The translations under genes were made by a program, and so were the position numbers. Shown here piece after piece: positions 36,264-45,441 of a DNA stretch of 64,000 nucleotides (the stretch's first letter is position 1; each line of letters starts with the position of its first letter). Origin of the DNA: an uncultured Bacilli bacterium (GTDB lineage: Bacteria; Bacillota_I; Bacilli_A; RFN20; CAG-826); assembly GCA_944376605.1 (NCBI GenBank), contig CALWDE010000002.1, positions 86,645 to 150,644 on the forward strand, written 5' to 3'. A model generated the notes under the pieces. That model saw nothing but the letters and a program-made list of their open reading frames with translations. It did not search any database and was not told the origin of the DNA.

Positions 36264-36968
36264 ATGAACATCCTCGAAGCAAAAGAATTAAGCAAGATTT
36301 ATCATCAAGGAGAAGAAAATGAAACAAGAGCCTTAGATAAGGTTTCTTTCTGTTTAACTCCTGGTACTTTTACAGTTGTTCTTGGTGCTTCTGGCGCGGG
36401 AAAATCAACCTTATTAAATTTACTTGGGGGAATGGATGTTGCCACATCGGGACATTTATTTTGCGAGGGAAAAGACATCACTGCCTATAAAGAAAAAGAA
36501 CTTTCTTTTTACCGGAGGGAAGAGGTGGGCTTTGTTTTTCAGTTTTATAATCTCATGGAAAAATTAACTGCCTATGAAAATGTCGCTTTAGCAGCTTCTA
36601 TTGCGAAAAATCCTTTGGATCCCAAAGAAGTATTAGAAAAGGTTGGCTTAGCAGAAAGACAAGATCATTTTCCTAGTGCTTTGTCGGGCGGAGAGCAGCA
36701 AAGAGTAGCAATTGCGCGGGCCATCGTGAAAAACCCTACCTTCCTTTTGTGCGATGAACCCACTGGTGCTTTAGACTCTAAAACAGGTGGTCAAATCATT
36801 TCTCTTTTAACTTCTATTGCTCATGAAGAAAACAAAACGGTTGTTGTTGTAACACATAACTCCTTAATTGCCGAATGCGCGGAACATTTATTGCGGTTAA
36901 GAGATGGAAAATTAGAAGAAGATATTCTTATCTCTTCTCCAAAATCCCCTGAGGAGATTAACTGGTGA
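36264..36968 (+). CDS. ABC transporter ATPase, LolD/MacB type
   Basis: A 234-residue ATPase with Walker [28 protein letters not shown] (Q-loop), [10 protein letters not shown], Walker [13 protein letters not shown] and switch VVVTHN. This is the short MacB/LolD-like form that pairs with FtsX-type permeases, and such a gene overlaps it by four bases. The transcript looks leaderless. The exported substrate is unknown; in Gram-positives such pairs often confer peptide-antibiotic resistance or handle lipoproteins. Confidence 0.9.
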   Translation: MNILEAKELSKIYHQGEENETRALDKVSFCLTPGTFTVVLGASGAGKSTLLNLLGGMDVATSGHLFCEGKDITAYKEKELSFYRREEVGFVFQFYNLMEKLTAYENVALAASIAKNPLDPKEVLEKVGLAERQDHFPSALSGGEQQRVAIARAIVKNPTFLLCDEPTGALDSKTGGQIISLLTSIAHEENKTVVVVTHNSLIAECAEHLLRLRDGKLEEDILISSPKSPEEINW

Positions 36969-39676
36969 AAAAGAATTCTACTTTTGCACTTTTTAGTAAG
37001 ATGATTTATCGGGAAGTAAAATCATCTTGGCTTCAGTTTCTCGCTTTGTTTTTAATTGGCGCGGTCGCTGTTACTCTTTTTGTAGGTTTATTAAGTAACG
37101 CTTCTACTTTTGAGTACCAAGTTTCAAGAGCGTATGAGTATGGCAACTGTGCGGATTTATTTCTTACAACTTATCGTTATCAAGAAGAGGAAGAAAACGA
37201 GATTATCTCTATGCTTAACGAAAAAGGGGAGATGGATACTCGTTTTGAAATTTTAGGCACTGCGTCTGGCAAAAATTCTTATTTAGCGGTGCACCATGGC
37301 TTACCTCAAATTAGTGCGCCTTACCAAGTAGAATACGCGGAAGGTTATCAAGAGGAAGAAGAAAAATACTGCCTTGTGGATTATTCCCTTTTAGAAGGTA
37401 GAAATGAGCTTGGGACTTTAAAGTTAGGAGGAGAACTAGAATTTGAGCTTCCTCTTGCTACCTATTTGGAAGCATTTTCGAATTTGGATCTTTCTGCCAT
37501 TCAAAATACGCTTCAAAGTTATCTAGAGGAATATCCTTTTCTTGAACTGCTATTAACTGGGATGGGAGTTGATCTTGATGATATTTTTTCGCAGTTAGCA
37601 GAGGAGGGAACGGAAATTGATTTTTCTGCTCTTCTCTCTCTTTTTGACCGCGAAGATTTTTTAGCAAGTGGAGGAAAAAATATCTTCCGTGAAAACTCTT
37701 TGGTGCTTCCTTTTACCATTACTGGTGCAATGAAGCATCCAGAGAATGTTCAGCTAAGCGCTTATCAAATGACGACCATTTTGGTAGGAGATGCTGCTAT
37801 GAAAGAATCTCTTCCTTCCTTATTAGAAGAGAATTTTACAGGGGCAGGACTTCTTCTCAGTAAAGTTTTAGTACCGATTTTCTTTAACTGGGATATTTCT
37901 GCTCTCTTTCTTTCCTCGAATGCCTATTTGACCACACCCAATCAATACCTATTTACGTTTGATAATTCGCAAAATTTAGACACTTTTAGAGGGGATTTGC
38001 AGAGTTATTTTGATAAGAATCCCGATAATTTTTATTCTCTTTCTTTACGAGAAGAAATGCCTTTTGCCATTACGATGGAAAATGATATGCAGCAGGCAAG
38101 GCAGTTTACTTTTGTCTTTCCCTTTGTCTTTTTTGCAGTTGCTCTACTGATTGTTCTAACAACTACTGGACAGCTTGTTATTAAAAGCAGAATCGCTATT
38201 GGCACAATGAAAGCAATAGGTATTCCTAAACGGGCAATCTATGGTTACTTTTTATCTATTGTTTTAGGAATTATTTTTCTTGCTATTTTACTTGGAGAAA
38301 TTTTGGGGCCCCTCATTGTTCCTTCTATTTTGGGCCTGAAATATGATCTTCTCTACAGTTTACCCGCACGCGTTATTATTTTTCCTACCTTAGAAGCGCT
38401 TCTTGCGGCCTTTCTCTTCTTACTGATTGCTGGCGTAGCAACCTATCTTATGATTCGAAGAGACGTTCTTTTATCTCCTGCCGAATCCATGCGTCCTCGC
38501 GTACCAAAAATCAAAGCAAAAAAGACACTTTTATCAAAGAAGAAAAAGACGGGAACTTACCTTCTTTCCTTCAAGATGGCGTTTCGTAATATGAGAATGG
38601 AATGGGTTCGCTCCTTAATGACGCTTGTAGGAACTGCTGGATGCACGATGCTTCTTGTCACGGGCTTTGGCATCGAAGACACCATTCATTATGGAGTGAA
38701 TCATGATATGACGAACTTTTACGATGCGGATTTCTCACTTACTTTGGCAAGCGGTGCTTCTTTTAATACGCTTACTGCATTCTTAGAAGAGATTCCCGCT
38801 GTAGAAGAGGTGGAACCTTATCTTTCGCTTAGTTTACCTGTGGAGAATGTTGAAAGTTCTTACACGCAAGAGATGGAAGTAAGAGTGCCAAGCAAAAGAG
38901 AAGACTCTACCATCTTATTGCCTCTAGAAGAGGATTCTTGTTTTATCTCGCAAAAATCGGCGCGTGAATTAGGAGTAAATGTAGGGGATATGATTTCCTT
39001 TTCTTTAGAGGGAAAAGAAATCTCTTTGCCTCTTACTGGCATTTATCAATCTTTTGTTTTTCATGGAATTATCCTTCCTCTTTCGCATCCTGCATTACAA
39101 GGCTCTTCTTATTCCTTTTCGAATGTATGGGTAAACATCTCTTCTTCTTATTCCGAAGAGGAGGGGGAAGAGATGATAGAAGAAGCTTTTGCCTCTTCAG
39201 AAACGCTACCAAGTTTAATTGTTTGTAATTCAAGAGCAACTTATGCTCAAACGATAAATGACATTATGTCTTCGGTATATGTCATGACTAACGCAGTGAA
39301 AGTATTTGCGGCAATTTTGGCGATTGTTAGCCTTTATAATCTCGCTTTATTGTCTTTTAAAGAAAGAACGCGTGATATTGCCACTTTACGGGTTTTGGGC
39401 TTTTCTAGACGGGAGATTTCCTCTTCTCTTTTATGGGAGTCTTTATCATTAACCTTTGTTGGTGTTTTAGTTGGCATGGGGCTTGGTTACCCCTTCCTTA
39501 TTGCGGTTTTGTCGGCGAATCAAGTTGCTTTAGTGGAATATCTTTACATGATCTATCCTTGGACATTCCTCATTGCTTTTGGTATCACTTTCTTGTTGTC
39601 TTTCGTAGTGAATCTCATCTTATCTTTCCGTATACCGAAAGTCCCCATGATGGAATCTTTAAAATCAGTGGAATGA
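36965..39676 (+). CDS. FtsX-type ABC transporter permease
   Basis: A 903-residue membrane protein with a GTG start overlapping the ATPase stop. It has one N-terminal helix (about 20-42), a large extracellular domain (about 50-370), three helices with an FtsX domain (about 380-500), a cytoplasmic basic linker, and another helix (about 555). A second extracellular domain (about 575-755) and a final FtsX block of three helices (about 770-900) follow. The double FtsX layout resembles BceB/MacB-like systems. No sensor kinase is adjacent, so a peptide-sensing role is uncertain. Confidence 0.88.
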   Translation: MKKNSTFALFSKMIYREVKSSWLQFLALFLIGAVAVTLFVGLLSNASTFEYQVSRAYEYGNCADLFLTTYRYQEEEENEIISMLNEKGEMDTRFEILGTASGKNSYLAVHHGLPQISAPYQVEYAEGYQEEEEKYCLVDYSLLEGRNELGTLKLGGELEFELPLATYLEAFSNLDLSAIQNTLQSYLEEYPFLELLLTGMGVDLDDIFSQLAEEGTEIDFSALLSLFDREDFLASGGKNIFRENSLVLPFTITGAMKHPENVQLSAYQMTTILVGDAAMKESLPSLLEENFTGAGLLLSKVLVPIFFNWDISALFLSSNAYLTTPNQYLFTFDNSQNLDTFRGDLQSYFDKNPDNFYSLSLREEMPFAITMENDMQQARQFTFVFPFVFFAVALLIVLTTTGQLVIKSRIAIGTMKAIGIPKRAIYGYFLSIVLGIIFLAILLGEILGPLIVPSILGLKYDLLYSLPARVIIFPTLEALLAAFLFLLIAGVATYLMIRRDVLLSPAESMRPRVPKIKAKKTLLSKKKKTGTYLLSFKMAFRNMRMEWVRSLMTLVGTAGCTMLLVTGFGIEDTIHYGVNHDMTNFYDADFSLTLASGASFNTLTAFLEEIPAVEEVEPYLSLSLPVENVESSYTQEMEVRVPSKREDSTILLPLEEDSCFISQKSARELGVNVGDMISFSLEGKEISLPLTGIYQSFVFHGIILPLSHPALQGSSYSFSNVWVNISSSYSEEEGEEMIEEAFASSETLPSLIVCNSRATYAQTINDIMSSVYVMTNAVKVFAAILAIVSLYNLALLSFKERTRDIATLRVLGFSRREISSSLLWESLSLTFVGVLVGMGLGYPFLIAVLSANQVALVEYLYMIYPWTFLIAFGITFLLSFVVNLILSFRIPKVPMMESLKSVE

Positions 39677-39739
39677 GCATTCTTCTTGTTAGTTTGAAAA
39701 AGTAGGGCAAAATAGAATTAACAAAGGAGAACTAGAAGT

Positions 39740-39877
39740 ATGCAGAAGTATCGTTGCCTTGTTTGCGGACAAATTGTTGTCCCAACAGAAGATGGAGTTT
39801 GCCCTATTTGTGGCGCACCCATGGAAATGCTTGTTCCTGTTGATGAAGACGGGAATGATCTTCCTACCGAAGAATAA
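39740..39877 (+). CDS. 45-residue rubredoxin-like zinc-ribbon protein
   Basis: A short gene with AAAGGAG before the ATG. The product begins MQKYRCLVCGQIVV and contains VCPICGAPM, giving two CxxC knuckles (Cys6, Cys9, Cys21, Cys24) spaced like the C-terminal rubredoxin-like domain of rubrerythrins. An acidic tail follows. It may bind iron or zinc and act as a small electron carrier, or be a structural zinc ribbon. A terminator follows 12 bases after the stop, so it is its own unit between an ABC exporter and ldh. Confidence 0.75.
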   Translation: MQKYRCLVCGQIVVPTEDGVCPICGAPMEMLVPVDEDGNDLPTEE

Positions 39878-39889
39878 TCAAAATCTTCC

Positions 39890-39914
39890 AACCTCCTACG
39901 GGAGGTTTTCTTTT
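39890..39914 (+). terminator. Terminator after the zinc-ribbon gene
   Basis: AACCTCC and GGAGGTT pair around TACG, followed by TTCTTTT. Confidence 0.8.
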
Positions 39915-39976
39915 AAGCATTAAGTTTGCAATAACTAACTATCTCCTCCAAACTAGAAGAGAAGGGAGGAAAAGAT

Positions 39977-40924
39977 ATGAAACATCGTAAGGTTGTAATT
40001 GTAGGGGACGGGGCTGTTGGAAGCACGATTGCCTTTACTTTAGCTCTCAATAAGATTGTCAAAGAAATAGCTATTGTGGATTTAAATAAGAGAAAAGCAG
40101 AGGGCGATGCAGATGATATTGCGGATGGAGGCGCTTTTTTGCCCAATCCTAAGAAGATTTATGCCTCTAGCTATGAAGATGTAAAAGATGCTTCTTTGGT
40201 GATTATTACTGCTGGTGCTGCGCAAAAAGTAGGGGAAACAAGATTAGATCTATTTCATAAAAATGCCCAAATTGTTTCGAGCATTATGGATTCTATCTCG
40301 CCCTTTCTTTCTCCAAAGGCGATGGTACTTATGGTCACAAATCCAGTGGACTTATTAACAAGAGTTGCTGCAGATAAGTTAAATGGCAAGGCAGTTACTG
40401 TTATTGGCTCTGGTACCGTTTTAGATACATCACGCTTAAAAAATGCCTTATCAAGGCTTACAGGAATGGATCCTAGAAACATTCATGCTTCCATTGTTGG
40501 CGAACATGGCGATAGTGAAATTGCTCTATTTTCTAATGCTTCTGTTGGAGGGGTTCCGCTTCAAGTGTATTTTGAAGATAAAAAAATCTCTTTGCGAAAA
40601 TTAGAAGAAGAAGTGCGTCAGGCGGCTTACTCCATTATTGAACGAAAAGGGGCAACAAATTATGCAGTAGCGATGGCAGTAAACCGGATTGTGAACGCAA
40701 TTCTTTTAGATGAAAAGTCAGTCCTTACCATCTCCACTCCTTTAGAGACGGAGCTAGGAGAAGAGTATAAAGGAGTTTATTTATCTCTTCCTGTCATTGT
40801 TGGTAAAAAGGGAGCGGAAGCGCGCTTACCTCTTCATCTAAACGAGAAAGAAAAAGCAGATTTGACGGAGTCAGCTAAACAGTTAAAAGAAAAATATGAA
40901 GAATTTACAAAAATGAGCAAATAA
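39977..40924 (+). CDS. ldh: L-lactate dehydrogenase
   Basis: Reduces pyruvate to L-lactate with NADH, the main way to recycle NADH in fermentation. The 315-residue protein has the Rossmann motif GDGAVGST near residue 10 and AGAAQKVGETRLDL with the substrate-specificity Gln that separates LDH from malate dehydrogenase. VTNPVD and the catalytic His in VGEHGDSE (about 178) follow. GGGAGG precedes the ATG. A single-gene unit. Fits the fermentative lifestyle suggested by the PPi-type phosphofructokinase at 47530. Confidence 0.95.
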   Translation: MKHRKVVIVGDGAVGSTIAFTLALNKIVKEIAIVDLNKRKAEGDADDIADGGAFLPNPKKIYASSYEDVKDASLVIITAGAAQKVGETRLDLFHKNAQIVSSIMDSISPFLSPKAMVLMVTNPVDLLTRVAADKLNGKAVTVIGSGTVLDTSRLKNALSRLTGMDPRNIHASIVGEHGDSEIALFSNASVGGVPLQVYFEDKKISLRKLEEEVRQAAYSIIERKGATNYAVAMAVNRIVNAILLDEKSVLTISTPLETELGEEYKGVYLSLPVIVGKKGAEARLPLHLNEKEKADLTESAKQLKEKYEEFTKMSK

Positions 40925-40941
40925 ATGCCGTTTTTGTAAAG

Positions 40942-42042
40942 TTATTCACCAATAAGAGGAACATAGAAGTCTAAGAATTTTTGGGCGTATACATCGTGAT
41001 AGACGGAAGCAGAATCTCTTTGCCAAAGAAGTGAATCACCAATATTCTGGACTTCTTTTTCTTCTAGTCTTTTCCCCTCTAAAGGTTCCTTTTCATCGCT
41101 TAACCATTCGTTTGATAAAAATCGAGATTCACTATAGAAAGAATGCGCAATGTAGTAGCCAGCTTCATCTTCTGCTACCTCATCGTTAAGATAAGTCATT
41201 CCGGCAATTACCGCGCTTCTTTTATCGCTCCCTAAATTTGGATCAACATAAATTAGAGAAGGAACGTATCCTTCGTTGTAAGCACTAGGAGTGTCATCGC
41301 CATTTTCACTAAGCCCATATTCTTCTTTAAAAGCGAGCCAAAGCGTTTCATCGTAATTTCCGTTTTGGTCAAAGCGGATTCCTTCTTGATCGGTATCGAT
41401 TAAATAGAGCAAATTTCTATCTTTTTCTAAAGCAGGAATTAATAAATGATCTTCAAAATAAGTGCAATCAGGGCATGAAGAACGTAAAAAAGCTACGGTG
41501 AACGGATTTGTTCCTTCATAAAGGGCGTTTAACTCTTCAAGAGAAATGTAGCGTCCATGACCCCAACTCACATACTGCTCAAACCAAGATTCCACCGCTT
41601 CAGGATTAGAGGTGAAAGGATCACTAGTTGTAGAGGTTAAGCGCTGGGTAAATAGCTCTCCTTCTTTAAAGATTGCGACAGTTTCTACTCCGCTTAAGAT
41701 ATCAAGTCCAAGACGCTCTGCTCCGCCATTAAATTCATCGGGATGAATCGAATAAATAAGAGCGTTATTCTTTTTCAAATAGGGCTCAATCGCTTCTTGG
41801 AAAGAAAAATAACAGGTGCAAGTGGATTCATGATCGACTACGAGCAAAACAAAATTCATTTTTCGGGAAACTAGAGACATCAACTCGTTATGATTTATCG
41901 CTTCATAGCGGAGAGAATAATCTTCTGTATCTACAAAAGTTTTTTGATAAGGCATCGTGATGATCTCTTGCGTATCTCCTGAACAAGAAAATAGAGATAA
42001 TATCGGCAAGAAAGCGAAAATTAAGGCAGAGATTTTTTTCAT
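40942..42042 (-). CDS. Lipoprotein with two thioredoxin-like domains
   Basis: Exported 366-residue lipoprotein with lipobox LFSC. The first thioredoxin-like segment (about 50-155) has CTC in FVLLVVDHESTCTCYF, not CxxC. The second (about 165-330) has FLRSSCPDCTYF with a proper CPDC pair. A predicted extracytoplasmic thiol-disulphide role follows for the second domain. TATAAT on the minus strand (42055-42050) ends seven bases before the ATG and there is no ribosome binding site, so it is probably leaderless. Divergent from the polyamine importer operon. Confidence 0.75.
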   Translation of the reverse strand: MKKISALIFAFLPILSLFSCSGDTQEIITMPYQKTFVDTEDYSLRYEAINHNELMSLVSRKMNFVLLVVDHESTCTCYFSFQEAIEPYLKKNNALIYSIHPDEFNGGAERLGLDILSGVETVAIFKEGELFTQRLTSTTSDPFTSNPEAVESWFEQYVSWGHGRYISLEELNALYEGTNPFTVAFLRSSCPDCTYFEDHLLIPALEKDRNLLYLIDTDQEGIRFDQNGNYDETLWLAFKEEYGLSENGDDTPSAYNEGYVPSLIYVDPNLGSDKRSAVIAGMTYLNDEVAEDEAGYYIAHSFYSESRFLSNEWLSDEKEPLEGKRLEEKEVQNIGDSLLWQRDSASVYHDVYAQKFLDFYVPLIGE

Positions 42043-42102
42043 GAAAACTATTATAGCGCGCCGCCTAGAAAGAACGAAATTTCAAACTTTTAAAAAATAG
42101 TG

Positions 42103-42130
42103 TTGCATCTTGAAATTTTACCCCTATCAT
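42103..42130 (+). promoter_or_regulatory. Promoter of the potABCD operon
   Basis: TTGCAT (42103-42108) and TATCAT (42125-42130) are 16 bases apart. Predicted start of transcription near 42137. Confidence 0.6.
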
Positions 42131-42136
42131 TGCCCC

Positions 42137-42213
42137 GTCAAAGACCGGCTCGTAATGAGCGGCGATTGGCGAAATCTGTCACCCTAATTTCTGGGACACT
42201 GGAGGTCATGGTT
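42137..42213 (+). ncRNA. Structured GC-rich leader upstream of potA, candidate cis-regulatory RNA
   Basis: The 77-base leader is much richer in G and C than its surroundings and can form three hairpins. The first is CC(g)GCTC/GAGCGG with loop GTAAT (42145-42162). The second is GATT/AATC with loop GGCGA (42164-42176). The third is TGT.CCC/GGGACA (42177-42198). GACC at 42143-42146 can also pair with GGTC at 42204-42207, covering the ribosome binding site GGAGGT. That alternative competes with hairpin 1, as in a translational switch. I match it to no known riboswitch class; a polyamine-responsive element is only a guess. Confidence 0.4.
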
Positions 42214-43749
42214 ATGGACGCTGATACCCTCATCATCTCTTTAGAGCATGTGCATAAGGAATTCGAAGATGGCTTTGTAGCTGTCGATGATTTTCACCTA
42301 GGCATTAAGCGCGGAGAATTCGTCACCCTTCTTGGTCCATCTGGATGCGGAAAGACAACCACATTACGGATGATCGCAGGATTTTCTCTTCCTAGTTCAG
42401 GAAAGATTCTTCTCAATGGCGAAGATATTACAAACCTTCCGCCTTATAAAAGACCCGTCAATACGGTTTTTCAACACTACGCATTATTCCCCAACTTGGA
42501 CGTTTATGAAAACGTTGCTTTTGGTTTGAAGAATAAGCGTATTCCTTATGAAGGGAAAGACTGGAGAGGACGTCCCAAAACAAAATATAAACGTCTTAGT
42601 CCAGAAGTGATTGATGAAAAAGTCGCAAAAGCTTTAAAGATTGTGGACTTAGAAGATATGGAAGACCGTGACGTTGCCTCTTTATCGGGCGGGCAGCAGC
42701 AAAGAGTCGCTATTGCGCGCGCTATTGTCAATGAGCCGCAAGTCCTTCTTCTTGATGAACCTTTAAGTGCTTTGGACCGTAAAATGCGGAAAGATATGCA
42801 GCTTGAACTGAAAGAGATGCACCGCAAACTTGGGATTACTTTTATCTATGTAACGCACGATCAAGAAGAAGCTTTGTCGATGTCTGATACGATTGTCGTT
42901 ATGAAAGATGGTGCCATTATGCAGGTTGGCTCGCCAGAGAAAATTTATAACGAGCCCGTCAATGCTTATGTTGCCGACTTTATTGGAGAAAGCAACATTT
43001 ATAACGCAACCATGGTGGGAGATAAAAAAGTTCGCTTCCTTGGTGGAGTTTTCCCTTGCGTTGATGATTTCCCTCTCAATGAAAAGGTTGACGTTGTTGT
43101 GCGTCCTGAAGACGTGCTGATTTTCGAACCTGGAAAAGGAATTATTGACGCCAAAGTTTCCTCGAAAGTATTCAAAGGGGAAATGTACCAATATGTGTTA
43201 CTAGTAGGGAAGGCGGAAGTACTTTGCCGCTCGACAGAGTCTTATGAAATTGGCGAAAAAGTTTCTATTTCTGTCTTAGCAAAAAACATTCAAGTTATGC
43301 ACAAAGAGTTAACAGAAAATGAATACATGAACGCATGGCTTGATGGAAAAGGAAATGTCATCATCGGGGAAGAGGAAGAGATTAGCTTCCCTGCCGATTA
43401 CACCGCTTTACTAAAAGGCTCTCATATCGATGAAGATGGCTATTTAGTAGATGCCAAAACAAATAAAAAGTACGATTTAAAAGACGCGGATATTCGTTTA
43501 ACAATCCCTCTTGATAAAGTGGAATTAGAAGACGATTTAAGTAAGGGAGAATGTCGAGGAGTCATTATTTCTTCTGTGTGGGTTGGTGATCACTACCAAT
43601 ACATGGTGAGAACAGAAGGAGAAGAAGATTTTGTCGCGGATACTCCATATGCTTGGAACATAGGAGACGAAGTGGCGATTCATGTGGCGAAGGAAAATCT
43701 TCACCTTAGCCTAAGAAAGGAACTCTCGACTTATGCAGTGGAAGAATAG
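42214..43749 (+). CDS. potA: Spermidine/putrescine ABC transporter ATPase with duplicated TOBE-like domain
   Basis: Powers polyamine import with PotB, PotC and PotD. I place the start at ATG 42214, seven bases after GGAGGT. Walker A GPSGCGKTTT, VFQHYALFPNL, LSGGQQQRVA, Walker B VLLLDEPLSALD and THDQEE are intact. After the ATPase the C-terminal half is long (511 residues in all; PotA is usually near 370). Two similar OB-like segments are visible, around residues 300-350 (VFKGEMYQYVLLV) and 445-505 (VWVGDHYQYMVRT), which look like a TOBE duplication separated by an acidic insert. Confidence 0.92.
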   Translation: MDADTLIISLEHVHKEFEDGFVAVDDFHLGIKRGEFVTLLGPSGCGKTTTLRMIAGFSLPSSGKILLNGEDITNLPPYKRPVNTVFQHYALFPNLDVYENVAFGLKNKRIPYEGKDWRGRPKTKYKRLSPEVIDEKVAKALKIVDLEDMEDRDVASLSGGQQQRVAIARAIVNEPQVLLLDEPLSALDRKMRKDMQLELKEMHRKLGITFIYVTHDQEEALSMSDTIVVMKDGAIMQVGSPEKIYNEPVNAYVADFIGESNIYNATMVGDKKVRFLGGVFPCVDDFPLNEKVDVVVRPEDVLIFEPGKGIIDAKVSSKVFKGEMYQYVLLVGKAEVLCRSTESYEIGEKVSISVLAKNIQVMHKELTENEYMNAWLDGKGNVIIGEEEEISFPADYTALLKGSHIDEDGYLVDAKTNKKYDLKDADIRLTIPLDKVELEDDLSKGECRGVIISSVWVGDHYQYMVRTEGEEDFVADTPYAWNIGDEVAIHVAKENLHLSLRKELSTYAVEE

Positions 43750-44560
43750 CAAAGCTTCGCGCTTTTTCTCCTTAAAAAGAAAATATCTCGCCTTTCCTTA
43801 TATTCTCTTCTTAGTTCTTTTTATCCTTATTCCAACGTTGCTTATTATTTTCTACGCTTTTAGTGATGAAAACGGGAATCCTAGCGCGGAAGCAATGATT
43901 GAATTTTTCTCGACCCCATCTAAGATAAGCGTCCTTGTTGTTTCTCTTTTTATGGGATTACAAACCACATTAATTTGCCTTCTTTTAGGTTATCCTGCCG
44001 CTTATTTTTTGGCGGATAAAAAGATTAATAAAAACGCGGTTCTTGTTGTTCTATTTATCATGCCTATGTGGATTAACTTTGTTATCCGTACTGGCGCGAC
44101 AAGAGATTTATTATCCGCGATTGGACTTGATGGAGGGACGCACCCTTGGGAAGCTACTTTAATCGGCATGGTGCAAAACTATTTGCCCTTCACGATCCTC
44201 CCTCTTTATACAACCATGCTCAAATTAGATCGTGCCCAAATGGAAGCGGCCGCAGATCTTGGTTGTTCTCCATTTAAAGTTTTTATCAAAAACGTTTTAC
44301 CTCAGTCTTTACCTGGCATTATTTCCGCAAGTGAAATGGTGTTTATGCCAGTAATGAGCAGCTATGTTATCTCCGATACTTTATCGGAAGGTAAAATTAC
44401 TCTATTTGGCAATAGTATTTACTTAAACTTCTCAAATTCTCAGTGGAATGCAGGAAGTTTTATGGCCTTAATCTTCTTAGTTCTTATCGGACTATCCATG
44501 TTAGTGACGCGACGCTTTGAAAAAGATCCTGTCGCTTCTAGAGGAGGGGGAATATGGTAA
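43733..44560 (+). CDS. potB: Polyamine ABC transporter permease PotB
   Basis: A 275-residue membrane protein with six helices, starting inside the end of potA (17-base overlap). The EAA loop reads MEAAADLGCSPFKVF and MPMWINFVIRTGA is typical of PotB. Forms the channel with PotC. Confidence 0.92.
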   Translation: MQWKNSKASRFFSLKRKYLAFPYILFLVLFILIPTLLIIFYAFSDENGNPSAEAMIEFFSTPSKISVLVVSLFMGLQTTLICLLLGYPAAYFLADKKINKNAVLVVLFIMPMWINFVIRTGATRDLLSAIGLDGGTHPWEATLIGMVQNYLPFTILPLYTTMLKLDRAQMEAAADLGCSPFKVFIKNVLPQSLPGIISASEMVFMPVMSSYVISDTLSEGKITLFGNSIYLNFSNSQWNAGSFMALIFLVLIGLSMLVTRRFEKDPVASRGGGIW

Positions 44561-45441
44561 GAAGAGTACGCACTTTAGAAGAAAAGAAAACTCTCGCTGT
44601 TCGAGTGGGCGCAAACTTTTACATCTATCTACTTCTCTTTTTGATGTATGTTCCTGTTTTAGCGCTTGTTATCTTCTCTTTTACGGGCTCTGTTAATTTT
44701 GGAACTTGGTCTGGTTTTTCTTTTGAACTTTATGCCACTTTGTTCCAAGACGAAGAAATCATGAGAGCGTTAGGAAATACGGTTATTTTGGCTCTACTAT
44801 CTTCTTTTTGCTCGGTAGTGCTTGGCACATTAGGTGCGGTTGGTGTTCATGAATGGAAAAGAAGAAGTAAAGCGGTCGCGGAAAGCTTGACACAAATTCC
44901 AGTTGTAACGCCAGAAATTGTTTTAGCCTTATCGCTTGTTATCATGTTTGTATTCCTTGGTAACTATGTCTATGCAGGCTTTGGACTTTCTTTTTGGACG
45001 TTACTTATTGGCCATATTTGTCTTTCGCTTCCTTTTGTTTATTTATCGGTCAAACCAAAACTTCTTCAAATGGACCCAGCTTTATATGAAGCTGCTTTGG
45101 ATTTAGGAAGCACGCCGCGTAAAGCCCTTTATCAAGTCACTTTACCTGCCATTTTGCCAGGGATTTTATCGGGATTTTTACTCGCTTTGACTCTTTCTTT
45201 AGATGATTTTATCGTCACCTCTTTCACAAGAGGATCTGGTCTTTTATCTGGCGCGCAGATGATTGAAACTATCTCCACTTTAGTACAAGCAAGAATTAAA
45301 AAAGGTCCTTTACCTCCCCAAATGCGCGCATTAACCACTTTAATCTTCTTATTTGTTCTTCTTGTGGTCATTGTTGTCACCATTTTAATGACCAAAAAGA
45401 GAAAGAAATCTCATCATCATATCGACAGGAGGAATGCTTAA
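44554..45441 (+). CDS. potC: Polyamine ABC transporter permease PotC
   Basis: A 295-residue permease with about six helices. YEAALDLGSTPRKALYQVTL is the EAA loop and SLDDFIVTSFTRG is the classic PotC C-terminal segment. It overlaps potB by seven bases and shares one base with the next gene. Basic His-rich tail (KKSHHHIDRR). Confidence 0.93.
   Translation: MVRRVRTLEEKKTLAVRVGANFYIYLLLFLMYVPVLALVIFSFTGSVNFGTWSGFSFELYATLFQDEEIMRALGNTVILALLSSFCSVVLGTLGAVGVHEWKRRSKAVAESLTQIPVVTPEIVLALSLVIMFVFLGNYVYAGFGLSFWTLLIGHICLSLPFVYLSVKPKLLQMDPALYEAALDLGSTPRKALYQVTLPAILPGILSGFLLALTLSLDDFIVTSFTRGSGLLSGAQMIETISTLVQARIKKGPLPPQMRALTTLIFLFVLLVVIVVTILMTKKRKKSHHHIDRRNA

Noticed and set aside
42137..42213. Leader of potA as a known class (TPP, SAM, glycine, guanidine, THF, preQ1)
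   Set aside because: None of the conserved core sequences of those classes is visible; it is reported as unassigned instead.
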